Below are positions 47,442-57,121 of a stretch of 64,000 bases of DNA, piece by piece (position 1 is the first letter of the stretch; every line of letters starts with the position of its first letter). The translations under genes were made by a program, and so were the position numbers. This stretch comes from Acetobacter estunensis (GTDB lineage Bacteria; Pseudomonadota; Alphaproteobacteria; Acetobacterales; Acetobacteraceae): contig NZ_WOTH01000005.1 of the NCBI RefSeq assembly GCF_011516945.1, positions 1-64,000 on the forward strand. The letters are read 5' to 3'. The notes beneath the pieces are model-generated. The model was given only the letters and a program-made list of their open reading frames with translations. It ran no database searches and was not told the DNA's origin.

Positions 47442-48068
47442 TCAGCCGCCCGCCGCCACGACCTTTTTCTCGAAAGCGTCATAGGTCAACTCACCCTGAC
47501 GATAGACTTCATCGTTGAAACGGAATGTCGGCGTGCTGTCGATGTGATACTGCGCTTCGGCCCGGTTCTGCTCCGCCATGATGGCATCGCGCAGTGCAAC
47601 GTCATTGACGGTGCGGTCAAAATTATCTGCTGACATACCGGCGAGACCGGCCATCTTGCGGAGCTGGTCTTCGGGGTTCCCGTCCTGAATGAACGCCCAG
47701 CGGTCCTGATTGGAGAAGAGAGAGAGGATGAACGCCTCATAGCGTTCGGCGGGCAGGGCGCGGGCCACCTGTGCTGCCATCAGGGCGATGCGGTCGAGGG
47801 GGAAGTCACAGAACACATAGCGGATGCGACCGGTGTCGATCAGCTTCTTCTGCACCTCGGGGAACACGTCGATGGCAAAGCGCGCGCAATGGGTGCAGGT
47901 CAGGGAGAACCATTCCTCGACCGTCACCTTGGCGGACGGATTGCCCAGCGCGCGCGGCGCCATGCGCGGGTCGGCGCTCGTTCCCGCAGCGCGTGCGACG
48001 GAGAGGAATGCCGGTGCGAGGGCGGCGGGAAGCGTGGCCCCGAGAAGGGCGCGACGTGTAATCGACAT
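47442..48068 (-). CDS. DsbA-like thioredoxin-fold oxidoreductase
   Basis: The 208-residue exported protein has a twin-arginine-like start (MSITRRALLGATLPAALAPA) and a thioredoxin fold with the redox motif CTHC (WFSLTCTHCARFA). The cis-Pro is in DSTPTFRFN. It belongs to the DsbA/DsbG-like group that forms or isomerises disulfides in the periplasm. It lies 79 bases upstream of smc on the same strand. Confidence 0.9.
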   Translation of the reverse strand: MSITRRALLGATLPAALAPAFLSVARAAGTSADPRMAPRALGNPSAKVTVEEWFSLTCTHCARFAIDVFPEVQKKLIDTGRIRYVFCDFPLDRIALMAAQVARALPAERYEAFILSLFSNQDRWAFIQDGNPEDQLRKMAGLAGMSADNFDRTVNDVALRDAIMAEQNRAEAQYHIDSTPTFRFNDEVYRQGELTYDAFEKKVVAAGG

Positions 48069-48260
48069 GGCGTTTGGGCTCCGCGCTGGATGGGTCGTGG
48101 AGAAAGAACCGGGACGCTCATGACCGCACGGCGCGATGGGCGTCAAGACTGCAGTGCATGGAAATTCGCTCACGTGTTCTGGTTTTCGCCACCTTTGAGG
48201 TTCATATGTCTCGCTGTGCCCCTGTTCGGGGTAGATGTGCAGAAGCAGGACAACAACTTC

Positions 48261-48641
48261 ATGAAGAAACTACTTTGCCTGACGGCCGCGACCATGATCG
48301 CAGCCAGCTCGGTCTCCGTGGCGCATGCCGAGCCGGGCGGTTGCATCAAATACGGTGCGGCAGGAGCGGTCGGCGGTCATGTGGCCAATCATCATGGCGT
48401 GCTGGGTGCCATGGGTGGCTGCGTGACGGGCATGTATGTGCGTCATCGTTACCGCAAGGAAGCGCGCGCGAAGGCGGCTCTGTACGATCAGGAGCATCCG
48501 GGCGCAAAAGGCACATATGCCGAGAAGGCCACGGCTTACGATGTGGAGCACTCCACACAGCCGGGCAAGATGAACTCTGACACTCCGAGCACGCCGGCGG
48601 CACCCGCTCAGGCGCAGCCCGCAAATGGCGCGCAGCTCTGA
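48261..48641 (+). CDS. Exported glycine-zipper protein
   Basis: The 126-residue protein has a signal peptide (MKKLLCLTAATMIAASSVSV, then AHA). A Gly-rich hydrophobic segment (GAAGAVGGHVANHHGVLGAM) with two Cys (GGCIKYG and GGCVTGMY) is followed by a basic helix (RHRYRKEARAKAAL) and a Pro/Ala/Gln-rich tail. This is the pattern of glycine-zipper envelope proteins. ATG 48261 is chosen because it begins the signal peptide. Function unknown. Confidence 0.75.
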   Translation: MKKLLCLTAATMIAASSVSVAHAEPGGCIKYGAAGAVGGHVANHHGVLGAMGGCVTGMYVRHRYRKEARAKAALYDQEHPGAKGTYAEKATAYDVEHSTQPGKMNSDTPSTPAAPAQAQPANGAQL

Positions 48642-48650
48642 CGTATAAAC

Positions 48651-48678
48651 GGGGCGGCCTCCATGAGGAGGCTGTCCC
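48651..48678. terminator. Hairpin between convergent genes
   Basis: GGGGCGGCCTCC and GGAGGCTGTCCC form a 12-bp stem (two G-U pairs) with a 4-base loop between the glycine-zipper gene and epmB. It is likely a shared terminator. Confidence 0.5.
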
Positions 48679-48680
48679 GG

Positions 48681-49748
48681 TCAGTTTCCGGAATGCGTGT
48701 CAGGGGGGAGCAGCGTGTGGCGTTTGCCGGACGGGTCGCTCACGGTTCTCTTCTCTGTTTCCAGATAGTCCGGCCCCAGCGGCACTTTTCCATGACCGCC
48801 CGGGATGTCGAGCACATAGGTCGGCCACGCCAGACCGGTGACACGGCCACGTAGTCCCGCCAGCAGGCGCCGTCCCTCTGTGATGGGGACGTAAAAGCGC
48901 GACGTTCCCGGCGCTGGATCGAGTTGGTGGAGGTAATAGGGCTTCATCCGGTTTTCCACCATCGCACGGAACAATCCCTCCAGCGCGGATACGCTGTCGT
49001 TCACACCGCGCAGCAAAACGGATTGTCCCAGAACGGGAATACCACGTCGCACGATGCGTCGGAGTGCGGCGCGGCCCGTCTCCGTAAACTCCCGCTCGTG
49101 GTTGGCATGCACCACCAGCCACATGGCCTGACGCTCCAGTTCCATTGCGTCCATAAGATCGTCCGTAATCCGCTCCGGCGCGGCCAGCGGGACGCGCGAG
49201 TGGATGCGCACCGTTGTGATGTGCTCGATATTTTCCAGTTCTCGCAAGATATAACCGAGGCGCCGTGGGGAGAGCATCAGCGGATCGCCCCCTGTGAGGA
49301 TTACCTCGCGTATGGCCTCGTGGCTGCGCAGCCATTCCAGCGCCCGTTCCAGCGCCGCTTCATCCAGCAGGCCGCCATCCGGCCCGACATGTTCCCGCCG
49401 AAAACAGAAGCGGCAGTAAAGTGGGCAGATCAGAAGGGGTTTGAGCAACGCCCGGTCGGCGTAGCGGTGCACGATCCCCGGAACAGGGGAGAGCGCGTCG
49501 TCCCCTATGGGATCTTCGCGCTCATATGGCGCCATCTCCAGTTCGTCCGGCGAGGGGATGACCTGAAGTCCGATCGGATCGTCCGGGCGTTCGATCAAAT
49601 GAAGAAAGGTCGGGGGGATGGCGGTGGCGTAGTCTTGCGCCACACGTTCGAGCGCCGCGCGGTCGTCCGGACGGGCAAGACCGTGTTCGATCAGGGCGCC
49701 GGGGGTGCGCAGCGTTTCGTTCCGAGATGGAGAGGAGCGGGAGGGCAT
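48681..49748 (-). CDS. epmB: EF-P lysine 2,3-aminomutase EpmB
   Basis: EpmB makes (R)-beta-lysine used to modify elongation factor P. The 355-residue radical SAM protein has the cluster motif CPLYCRFCFR (CxxxCxxC) and ILTGGDPL, RIHSRVP and VLLRGVND, matching the KamA/EpmB family; the short length favours EpmB over true lysine 2,3-aminomutase. epmA is divergent 101 bases away, completing the pathway. The target EF-P gene is not in the window. Confidence 0.92.
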   Translation of the reverse strand: MPSRSSPSRNETLRTPGALIEHGLARPDDRAALERVAQDYATAIPPTFLHLIERPDDPIGLQVIPSPDELEMAPYEREDPIGDDALSPVPGIVHRYADRALLKPLLICPLYCRFCFRREHVGPDGGLLDEAALERALEWLRSHEAIREVILTGGDPLMLSPRRLGYILRELENIEHITTVRIHSRVPLAAPERITDDLMDAMELERQAMWLVVHANHEREFTETGRAALRRIVRRGIPVLGQSVLLRGVNDSVSALEGLFRAMVENRMKPYYLHQLDPAPGTSRFYVPITEGRRLLAGLRGRVTGLAWPTYVLDIPGGHGKVPLGPDYLETEKRTVSDPSGKRHTLLPPDTHSGN

Positions 49749-49849
49749 GACGCGGTTCTAGCGTCGGGCAAAGGATATGGGCAACTTGCGTTTCTCCGGG
49801 TGGCACGCCACCTCTGCGCGGCAGACGCCTGCGCGAAAGAGGATGAGCC

Positions 49850-50845
49850 ATGAACAGGACAAGCGATCCGTCGGATATCGCCGAGCGATTGCCCATGTTG
49901 CGCCGTCGCAGCCTGATGCTGCGGGCCACACGGGCTTTTTTCAATGGGCGTGGTTATCTTGAGGTGGAGACGCCCTGTGCCGTGTCGGTGCCCGGAGAGG
50001 AAGTGCATCTGGAGGTCTTCGCCACACGGCGAACGATGCCGGATGGAAGGTCCGAGCCTCTTTTCCTGCACACGAGTCCCGAATTCGCCATGAAGCGCAT
50101 TGTGGCGGCCACAGGGCTGCCGATTTTCCAGCTCGCGCGGGTCTGGCGCAATGGCGAGGCCAGCGCCTTGCATGCGCACGAGTTCACGATGCTGGAGTGG
50201 TATCGCCCCGGTGCCGATCTGGATGCGCTTATGGACGAGACGGAGACGCTGGTACGCACGCTTCTGCCGCCCGTTGTGCTGCGCGACGGGTGTGAAATTG
50301 CCGTCGATACACCTTTCGAGCGGCTGACGATGGCGGAGGCCTTTCGCCGGTATGTCGGAGCGGATGTGCTGGGGACAATGGAGGACGCGCAGGCTCTGGC
50401 GTGTCAGGCGGGCTGCACGTTGCGTGAGGGAGAGAGCTGGGAAGATCTGTTCTTTCGGCTGCTTCTGGAGCGCATCGAGCCTGTAATCGGCCGTGAAAGG
50501 CCAACATTTCTCACGCACTGGCCGATCAGTCAGGCGGCGCTGGCGCGGGCCTGTCCTCAGGATCCGCGCGCGGCCTTGCGGTTCGAGCTGTATCTGGGGG
50601 GCGTTGAACTCGCCAATGCCTTCGAGGAGTTGACGGATGGGACCGAGCAGCGCAGGCGGTTCGAGGCTGATCGTGCGCGCAGGCAGGAACTCTATCCTCA
50701 GCATCCACGCTGGGAAATGGATGAAGCACTGCTGGCCGCGCTGGACACCATGCCTCCCACGGCGGGGATTGCCATGGGGTTCGACCGGCTGGTCATGCTG
50801 GCAACGGGCGCTCCCCGGCTTGCGAATATCTTGTGGCTGGGATGA
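49850..50845 (+). CDS. epmA: EF-P lysine lysyltransferase EpmA (PoxA/GenX)
   Basis: EpmA is a paralogue of class II lysyl-tRNA synthetase that attaches beta-lysine to a Lys of EF-P. The 331-residue protein keeps the class II catalytic core (FFNGRGYLEVETPCAVSVPG, LHTSPEFAMKRIVAATGLPI, ARVWRNGEASALHAHEFTML, GIAMGFDRLVMLATG) and lacks the anticodon-binding domain, as the family does. Divergent to epmB. Confidence 0.94.
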   Translation: MNRTSDPSDIAERLPMLRRRSLMLRATRAFFNGRGYLEVETPCAVSVPGEEVHLEVFATRRTMPDGRSEPLFLHTSPEFAMKRIVAATGLPIFQLARVWRNGEASALHAHEFTMLEWYRPGADLDALMDETETLVRTLLPPVVLRDGCEIAVDTPFERLTMAEAFRRYVGADVLGTMEDAQALACQAGCTLREGESWEDLFFRLLLERIEPVIGRERPTFLTHWPISQAALARACPQDPRAALRFELYLGGVELANAFEELTDGTEQRRRFEADRARRQELYPQHPRWEMDEALLAALDTMPPTAGIAMGFDRLVMLATGAPRLANILWLG

Positions 50846-50895
50846 TTTCGGGCCAGCATGCGCGGCCCCGCAATGGTGAAGGCAAGGACAGGATC

Positions 50896-51318
50896 ATGGT
50901 CGCAAGGCGTATCTGGCCATTGATGGCCGTTCTGGCAGTCACAGCCTGCGCATCGGGGCCAACCCCCGAGCAGCGCAAGCGGCTTGACGCTCTGATCGGG
51001 CATACGGATGTGGATGTGGTCCGGGCATTCGGCGTGCCGACTCGCACCTATCAGGCAAGTGGACATCTTTTCCTCGCCTATATCGACAACCAGACTGAGT
51101 ACTATCCCGGCAGCATGGGCTGGGGATGGGGTTGGGACGGCTGGGGTTGGGATGGTCCCGGCTGGGGAGGAGGTGGTTGGGGCGGCGGCTGGGGTGGTCC
51201 GGGCTGGGGATATGGATCGGGTTTCGGGCCGTCCTATTACAACTCCGTCTGTCAGACCGCCTTCGAACTTGCCAATGGGCGCGTGATTGGCTGGACCATG
51301 CGGGGAGACGGGTGCTGA
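50896..51318 (+). CDS. Lipoprotein with Gly/Trp-rich repeat
   Basis: The 140-residue protein has a signal peptide with lipobox VTAC (MVARRIWPLMAVLAVTACAS). A short conserved-looking domain (IGHTDVDVVRAFGVPTRTYQ, FLAYIDNQTEYY) is followed by a striking Gly/Trp/Asp stretch at about 75-106 and the C-terminal segment SVCQTAFELANGRVIGWTMR. The two flanking parts read together as a small lipoprotein domain with an inserted repeat loop. ATG 50896 begins the signal peptide. Function unknown. Confidence 0.8.
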   Translation: MVARRIWPLMAVLAVTACASGPTPEQRKRLDALIGHTDVDVVRAFGVPTRTYQASGHLFLAYIDNQTEYYPGSMGWGWGWDGWGWDGPGWGGGGWGGGWGGPGWGYGSGFGPSYYNSVCQTAFELANGRVIGWTMRGDGC

Positions 51319-51431
51319 TCGTCCCGAGGATCGGCGCGCGATTTACGGATACGCAACCTGTGTAACATCAGGTATGACACGCACGGTGCTTCCGTTGGGA
51401 GGTGCGTGGACATTCGTGACGGGAGATCTGG

Positions 51432-52199
51432 ATGCTGACGGGACGGTACGGTGCGGCGGGCGCCATGATGATGATGGCGCTGTCCCTGGGAGCCTGCCAG
51501 AGTCCGGCGCGACAGGATGCCTACAAGGTTGTCGGCAGCAGCAACTCCTTCATGGCGCCCACTGTGTCGGGCGCGCGTAACTACACCCCTGCGGGAGAAA
51601 AGGACGCGCCGAACAGCAATGTGGCGTATCCCGACCCCGAAACGCCGATTTACTATGATCGTCCTCTGTCGGAATCCATTCTCTCCGCCATCGAACTGGG
51701 AAACTACTCCCGCGCGCTTCAGGTCAGCGGATATGACCGGCTGCTACAGATGGCCGGACCCTATACGGTCTTCGCCATTCCCAATGAGCCGATGAAGCAT
51801 GTCTCGGAACAATATCCCGGTGGACTTCTGGATCCGGCCAACGCACAGGCGCTGAAGAACCTCATGGGCTTCACCATCGTGCCTGGAAAATGGTCTGTGG
51901 ATCGTTTGCGGCGGGTCATCGCCCGGATGCAGACACATGCTGTCGGTCTGCGCACGCTCTCTGGCGCTCTTCTGACTGTGTCGGTGGAGCCGGGAACGAA
52001 CCAACTTGTCCTCAGCAATGCGGCGGGCACCATCAATCGGATTTGGGTGACTGGAATCCCGCAGTCGAACGGGGTGCTTTATTTTACCCAGTCCGCTCTG
52101 CCGCCAGTGTTTCCCGCGTTGCCCGTAGCCGGGCAGTCGCAAGTGGCGCTGGGTGTGAAAAGCGCGCCGCTGGCAGCCCCTGCCTCCACCACGCATTGA
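51432..52199 (+). CDS. Fasciclin-domain lipoprotein
   Basis: The 255-residue protein has a lipobox (LSLGAC near residue 22) and a fasciclin (FAS1) domain at about 75-225. The FAS1 blocks are DRLLQMAGPYTVFAIPNEPM, LKNLMGFTIVPGKWSVDRLR and VLYFTQSALPPVFP. FAS1 domains mediate adhesion and envelope contacts. It follows the Gly/Trp lipoprotein on the same strand with a 113-base gap. Confidence 0.82.
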   Translation: MLTGRYGAAGAMMMMALSLGACQSPARQDAYKVVGSSNSFMAPTVSGARNYTPAGEKDAPNSNVAYPDPETPIYYDRPLSESILSAIELGNYSRALQVSGYDRLLQMAGPYTVFAIPNEPMKHVSEQYPGGLLDPANAQALKNLMGFTIVPGKWSVDRLRRVIARMQTHAVGLRTLSGALLTVSVEPGTNQLVLSNAAGTINRIWVTGIPQSNGVLYFTQSALPPVFPALPVAGQSQVALGVKSAPLAAPASTTH

Positions 52200-52242
52200 A
52201 CATTTACGGCGGACGGCGATGGCCGCTCGTCGTGATGTCATG

Positions 52243-52282
52243 AAAAAAGGCTCCGACCGTTTCCGGTCCGGAGCCTTTTTTC
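52243..52282. terminator. Bidirectional terminator
   Basis: AAAAAAGGCTCCGACCG and CGGTCCGGAGCCTTTTTT form a stem with one bulge between the convergent fasciclin and alaS genes. T runs on both strands support action in both directions. Confidence 0.88.
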
Positions 52283-52307
52283 TGGGTCATCCTGAAGGGG
52301 GCTGGGT

Positions 52308-54959
52308 TCAGCCTTCCATTGCTGCGATGATTCCGGCGCGCACAGCGTCCAGCGCCGCGTCCACCTTGTCCGCTTCGGGGCCGCCAGCCTGCGCCATATC
52401 GCGACGACCGCCGCCTCCTTTGCCCCCCAGGGCCACGCTGGCAGCCCGGACGAGCGTCACGGCATCCAGCTTCTCGGAAAGGGCCGGGTTGACGGCCACG
52501 ACCACACTGCCTTTGCCGTCAGCCGTCGAGACGAGGGCGACCACACCTTCTCCGATCTGCTTGCCAATGGTTTCGGCCAGTCCCTTGAGTTCCCGCGCCG
52601 GGGTTTCTCCCAGATTGCGCCCAGAGAACGGGACACCGGCGATGGTCTCGACGGCGGTCGTCTCGGCTGATCCCATGGCCAGCTTGCGCTGAAGATCGGC
52701 GATACGCCGCTCCATGGCCTTGCGTTCGTCCAGCAGGGTGGCGAGACGCTCCGGCGCTTCGGCCACGGTGACTTTCATCATTGCGGCCATCTGGTTCAGG
52801 CGGTCTTCATTGGCATGTGCCGCAGTTTCGGCCGCCACACCGGCCACGGCTTCGATGCGGCGTACACCCGCCGAAACACCGCTTTCCGAGGCGATGCGGA
52901 ACAGGCCGATATCACCCGTGCGGCCGACATGCGTGCCACCGCACAGTTCCACTGACCAGCCGGGCTTGTTACCGTCCTCGCCCCCCATGGAGACTACACG
53001 GACTTCATCGCCATACTTCTCACCGAACAGGGCCATGGCGCCTTCGGCCTGCGCCTGTTCAGGTGTCATGATGCGCGTGGTGACCGGTGTATTGGCGCGG
53101 ATACGGGCGTTGACCTCTGTCTCGATCTCGTCGAGTTCCTCGCGCGTGATCGGACGTGGCTGGCTGACGTCAAAACGCAGTCGGTCCGGCGCGTTCAGGC
53201 TGCCTTTCTGGGTGACGTGCTCACCTAGACGACGACGCAGCGCCTCATGCAGAAGATGTGTGGCGGAGTGATGGGCGCGGATCGCGGCGCGTCGTGCGTG
53301 CTCGACCTCGGCTTTCACGGCCATACCCGGCTTGAGCGTGCCTTCTGTCACGGTGCCATAATGTACCAGCAGGTCGCCAAGCTTCTTCTGCGTATCGGAA
53401 ATGGCCACGCGCAGGCCCGGAGCGGTCAGGGTGCCCGTGTCACCCACCTGACCGCCGCTTTCACCGTAGAAAGGAGTCTGGTTGAGCAGGACAGCCACTT
53501 CCGTACCGACGCCAGCACTCTCCACGTTCTGGCCTTTAGCGACCACGAACTGCACTTCGGCTTCCGAAGTCTCGGTTCCATACCCAAGGAACTCGGTGGG
53601 ACCGAAGCGGTCGCGGGCTTCGAACCAGACCGTTTCCACGGCGGCATCTCCCGAGCCACTCCATGCGGCGCGGGCGCGATCGCGCTGCTCCTTCATGGCG
53701 GCCTCAAAGCCCGGTACGTCCACGATATGACCGCTTGAGCGCAGTGCGTCCTGCGTCAGATCCAGTGGGAAGCCGAAGGTGTCATACAGCTTGAAGGCGA
53801 CATCACCGGGTAGAGGTGATTTAGCGGGAAGCTTGGCGGTTTCTTCGGCCAGCAGGCCCAGACCACGATCGAGCATCGCCTTGAAGCGTTCTTCCTCACT
53901 GCGCATGGTCTCGCGGATGAGAGCCTGTGCCTGCGCCAGTTCGGGATAGGCTGCGCCCATCTGCTGAATCAGTGCGGGAAGCAGTTTGTAGAACACCGGT
54001 TCGCGGGTGCCCATCATGTGCAGGTGGCGCATGGCGCGGCGCATGATGCGACGCAGGACGTAACCGCGACCGTCCTTGGACGGCAGTACGCCGTCGGCGA
54101 TCAGGAATGCGGTCGAGCGCAAATGATCGGCCACGACACGGTGGCTGGCGTTGAACTCACCATCCGGATCGCGGGACGTGACTTCGGCCGACGCGAGGAT
54201 GAGGGCGCGGAACGTGTCCGTGTCGTAATTGTCGCGCTTGCCCTGCATGATGGCGGCAAAGCGTTCCAGCCCCATGCCGGTGTCGATGGACGGACGGGGA
54301 AGCGGTGAGCGCGTTCCCGGTGGGTCCTCGAAGAACTGCATGAACACGAGGTTCCAGATCTCGACGAAGCGATCCCCGTCTTCGTCCGGGGAACCCGGAG
54401 GGCCGCCGAATACATCCGGTCCATGATCGTAGAAGATCTCGGAGCACGGTCCGCACGGCCCGACATCGCCCATTCGCCAGAAGTTGTCGGTGGTGGGGAT
54501 GCGGATGATGCGGTCATCCGACAGCCCCGCGATCTTGCGCCACAGTGCCGCCGCTTCCTCGTCCTCGGAATAGACAGTGACGAGCAGCTTGTCCTTCGGC
54601 AGGCCGAAATTGGACGTCACGAGTTTCCATGCGAACTCGATGGCTTCAGGCTTGAAATAGTCCCCGAACGAGAAGTTGCCCATCATCTCGAAAAACGTGT
54701 GATGCCGCGCCGTATAGCCGACATTGTCGAGATCGTTGTGCTTACCGCCCGCTCTTACGACCTTTTGCGCGGTCGTCGCCCGGTTGTAGGGGCGTGTCTC
54801 CTGCCCGGTGAAGACGTTCTTGAATTGAACCATTCCTGCGTTGGTGAACAGCAGCGTTGGATCGTTGCTCGGCACCAGCGACGACGACGGCACGATCTGA
54901 TGCCCGTTGGACGCAAAGTAGTCGAGGAAGGCAGAGCGGATTTCGTTAGTCGTTGACAT
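52308..54959 (-). CDS. alaS: Alanyl-tRNA synthetase
   Basis: The 883-residue AlaRS charges tRNA-Ala. The class II core is at the N-terminus ([59 protein letters not shown]). The editing domain carries [19 protein letters not shown] and [17 protein letters not shown], and the C-Ala domain has [16 protein letters not shown] at its end. ATG 54959 gives [15 protein letters not shown]; an upstream ATG at 54998 is less likely. Confidence 0.97.
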   Translation of the reverse strand: MSTTNEIRSAFLDYFASNGHQIVPSSSLVPSNDPTLLFTNAGMVQFKNVFTGQETRPYNRATTAQKVVRAGGKHNDLDNVGYTARHHTFFEMMGNFSFGDYFKPEAIEFAWKLVTSNFGLPKDKLLVTVYSEDEEAAALWRKIAGLSDDRIIRIPTTDNFWRMGDVGPCGPCSEIFYDHGPDVFGGPPGSPDEDGDRFVEIWNLVFMQFFEDPPGTRSPLPRPSIDTGMGLERFAAIMQGKRDNYDTDTFRALILASAEVTSRDPDGEFNASHRVVADHLRSTAFLIADGVLPSKDGRGYVLRRIMRRAMRHLHMMGTREPVFYKLLPALIQQMGAAYPELAQAQALIRETMRSEEERFKAMLDRGLGLLAEETAKLPAKSPLPGDVAFKLYDTFGFPLDLTQDALRSSGHIVDVPGFEAAMKEQRDRARAAWSGSGDAAVETVWFEARDRFGPTEFLGYGTETSEAEVQFVVAKGQNVESAGVGTEVAVLLNQTPFYGESGGQVGDTGTLTAPGLRVAISDTQKKLGDLLVHYGTVTEGTLKPGMAVKAEVEHARRAAIRAHHSATHLLHEALRRRLGEHVTQKGSLNAPDRLRFDVSQPRPITREELDEIETEVNARIRANTPVTTRIMTPEQAQAEGAMALFGEKYGDEVRVVSMGGEDGNKPGWSVELCGGTHVGRTGDIGLFRIASESGVSAGVRRIEAVAGVAAETAAHANEDRLNQMAAMMKVTVAEAPERLATLLDERKAMERRIADLQRKLAMGSAETTAVETIAGVPFSGRNLGETPARELKGLAETIGKQIGEGVVALVSTADGKGSVVVAVNPALSEKLDAVTLVRAASVALGGKGGGGRRDMAQAGGPEADKVDAALDAVRAGIIAAMEG

Positions 54960-55085
54960 GATGGGGAAAAACGTCCTGACGGCGGACAGGCGACGCAAAT
55001 GTCGTCAGTCCTGGAGAATAAAGATGTCTTTGTGCTTTAGCGCAGTCGATACGGGCAGGCAAAGAGTGGCGATAAAGCCTGAAGA

Positions 55086-55628
55086 CTAGGGGCGAGATAC
55101 GGGGGCTACGCTCTCTTTGTTTGCGGTTGCAACGGCGCTTTCAGGACATTCCGGATCAATCATTCCCGTCGAGATTTCCGCCAGTTCCAGCAGAGAGTCC
55201 GGTGCCCGTTCGCGAAAGACCAGTTTCTGGCTGAGATTGAAATTTGCAAACAGGCCCGCAAGAGAGCCCGCGGCCAGCGCGAGGAACTTGTGCTCGATGA
55301 ACATGGGATTCAGCCAGAACAGCAGATAGACGGTGCCACGATTGAGCAGGAAGCCGAGGCTGTTGGCGGAAAGAAAGCGCAACCATTGAAGAACGGGATG
55401 TTCCGAATTGCCGGCATCACGGAACGTCCACAGACGGTTGGTGATCCAGTTCATTGTCGCGGCCACGAGATAGGCCACAAGCGTGGCCGCGATCAGGCCG
55501 ATGACCGGTGTCAGGGCGTAAACGATGGAAATATCCCAGAGCAGACCTGCCGTTCCGACGATCCCAAATCTGATGAAGCGTCCAAGCGTCTTTGTCCGGG
55601 AGGCTGAAACAGCAGGAGAGGAGGGCAT
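55086..55628 (-). CDS. GtrA-family membrane protein
   Basis: The 180-residue protein matches GtrA/DPMS-like flippase-associated proteins: four hydrophobic segments near 20-40, 43-62, 83-103 and 112-132, with RFGIVGTAGLLWDISIVYAL and NWITNRLWTFRD. The family usually helps move polyprenyl-linked sugars across the inner membrane. A soluble C-terminal tail of about 35 residues (LLELAEISTGMIDPE) is unusual. ATG 55628 is the family-like start. Confidence 0.88.
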   Translation of the reverse strand: MPSSPAVSASRTKTLGRFIRFGIVGTAGLLWDISIVYALTPVIGLIAATLVAYLVAATMNWITNRLWTFRDAGNSEHPVLQWLRFLSANSLGFLLNRGTVYLLFWLNPMFIEHKFLALAAGSLAGLFANFNLSQKLVFRERAPDSLLELAEISTGMIDPECPESAVATANKESVAPVSRP

Positions 55629-55660
55629 GAACGGTCCGATGGGCTTGATACTGGGCAAGA

Positions 55661-55690
55661 AAAAGGGCGCCCCGTGGGACGCCCTTCTTT
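55661..55690 (-). terminator. Terminator of the ompA-like gene
   Basis: On the minus strand AAGGGCGTCCC and GGGCGCCCTT pair around a short loop and are followed by TTTTC, 36 bases after the ompA stop. Confidence 0.75.
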
Positions 55691-55725
55691 CGTAGTCATT
55701 CTGACTGGATTCGGCGAACCGAAAA

Positions 55726-56838
55726 TCAGTGCAGGATGATTTCCACGCGACGGTTCTGCGGCTCGCGGGTGTTCGCGCCCGTCGGAACCAGCGGGTGCTC
55801 TTCACCGTAGCCGTGGATGTCGATGGCGGACGCCGGAACGCCGTCACGAACCAGTTCGGCCTTGACGCTGTCAGCACGACGGATCGAAAGACCCATGTTG
55901 TACTTCGCACCAGCCGCGCCGCCACGAGCCGACGAGTTGTCGGTGTAGCCGTTGACTTCAATGCGCGTCGTCTGGACGTGCGTGGAAGCCTGAGCAGCCT
56001 CAGCAACGATCTGACGAGCGCGGGCCGTAAGGGCCGACTTGTCCCAATCGAAGAACACGAGATACGTGCGGGCCGGGGTAACGGCCGGCGGCGGCGTGTA
56101 GGGCTGAGCCGGCGGCGGCGGGGGAGCCGTGTCGAAAGCGTAGCGCAGGCCAACCATGAACATGTTGTTGAAGCGATGGTTGGAACCGACGTGACCAGCG
56201 CTCTCGCTGTCGCTGTAGTTGTACGAACCGTTACGGAACGAACCCGGCTGGCCGATCATGCGGTACTGAGCCGTGACCTGGAAGCCCGGGATGCCCGTGT
56301 CGAACGCCGCACCAACGATGGCCTGATAGGCGAAGCCGCCACGGTTGCCGCGGACCTTGCCCGAGAAACCGTTGCCATTGCTGTAGTTGGCGTGCTGATC
56401 GGTCCACAGGTAACCGGCACCGGCACCGATGAACGGCGTGACAGGCGCATCAATGCCGAACTGCTTCAGATCGATGTCATACACCAGGTTCACGAAACCG
56501 CCGTAGGACGAGTCCTTACCGCTGTTGTGAGCACCGTTGTAGTGCGAGCTGCCGCTCAGGTTGCTGCGGATGTAGGTGCCTTCGACCTCAGCGCGCAGAC
56601 CGTTGCCGAAGCCCCAGCCGAACGAGCCGTAGCCACCCCAGCCACTCTTGTGACCCATGTTCTGCTTGCGGCTGTTTGCACCACCGTTGGTGTAGTCACG
56701 CATGTGCATGCCCTGCGTGAGGGTCAGGTCATAGCCACCGCCAACATCAACGTAGGGGCCGGTGATCGTTGTGGCAGATGCAGCTACAGGGGCTGCCGCC
56801 ATCAGTGTCGTTGCAAGTAAAACTTTGCGGAGACGCAT
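55726..56838 (-). CDS. ompA: OmpA-family outer-membrane protein
   Basis: The 370-residue protein has a signal peptide (MRLRKVLLATTLMAAAPVAA), an N-terminal eight-strand barrel-like domain (about 25-215, rich in Gly, Tyr and Asn, with ITGPYVDVGGGYDLTLTQG), a Pro-rich linker (PPPPPAQPYTPPP) and a C-terminal OmpA peptidoglycan-binding domain (FDWDKSALTARARQIVAEAA, IEVNGYTDNSSARG, LSIRRADSVKAELVRDGVPA, PQNRRVEIIL). It anchors the outer membrane to the wall. GAGGA precedes ATG 56838. An FNR-type box lies upstream. Confidence 0.93.
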   Translation of the reverse strand: MRLRKVLLATTLMAAAPVAASATTITGPYVDVGGGYDLTLTQGMHMRDYTNGGANSRKQNMGHKSGWGGYGSFGWGFGNGLRAEVEGTYIRSNLSGSSHYNGAHNSGKDSSYGGFVNLVYDIDLKQFGIDAPVTPFIGAGAGYLWTDQHANYSNGNGFSGKVRGNRGGFAYQAIVGAAFDTGIPGFQVTAQYRMIGQPGSFRNGSYNYSDSESAGHVGSNHRFNNMFMVGLRYAFDTAPPPPPAQPYTPPPAVTPARTYLVFFDWDKSALTARARQIVAEAAQASTHVQTTRIEVNGYTDNSSARGGAAGAKYNMGLSIRRADSVKAELVRDGVPASAIDIHGYGEEHPLVPTGANTREPQNRRVEIILH

Positions 56839-56987
56839 GTTTTCGTCCTCATTCTTCATCTGCGGGGCCGGGCGCCTACCGTTGGCATCGCCGCCCCATC
56901 GAGATGTCTAAAAGCCCTATAAAACGTTGAGTTCCGGGATTGGAACCCATCGACACGCGCTCCTGTCATTCGAAGAGGAGAACGTGA

Positions 56988-57054
56988 TTTATATGCAACA
57001 GTCCCTTTGACGGCGGAAAAAGTGTAGTCGTGTTGCGGACTTGATCTGGATCAA
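56988..57054 (-). promoter_or_regulatory. FNR/CRP-type box and candidate promoter upstream of ompA
   Basis: TTGATCTGGATCAA at 57041-57054 matches the FNR consensus TTGATnnnnATCAA exactly. On the minus strand a TATAAA at 56993-56988 could be the -10, placing the box centre near -66 from the start site, a usual activator position. No good -35 is seen, which fits activator dependence. The gap 56839-57121 contains no gene. Confidence 0.55.
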
Positions 57055-57121
57055 GACTGTGGCACGCATAAGGTGACATGCCGCATTTATTCCACAGCGT
57101 CCTTCCCTGACTGTCCCCTGT

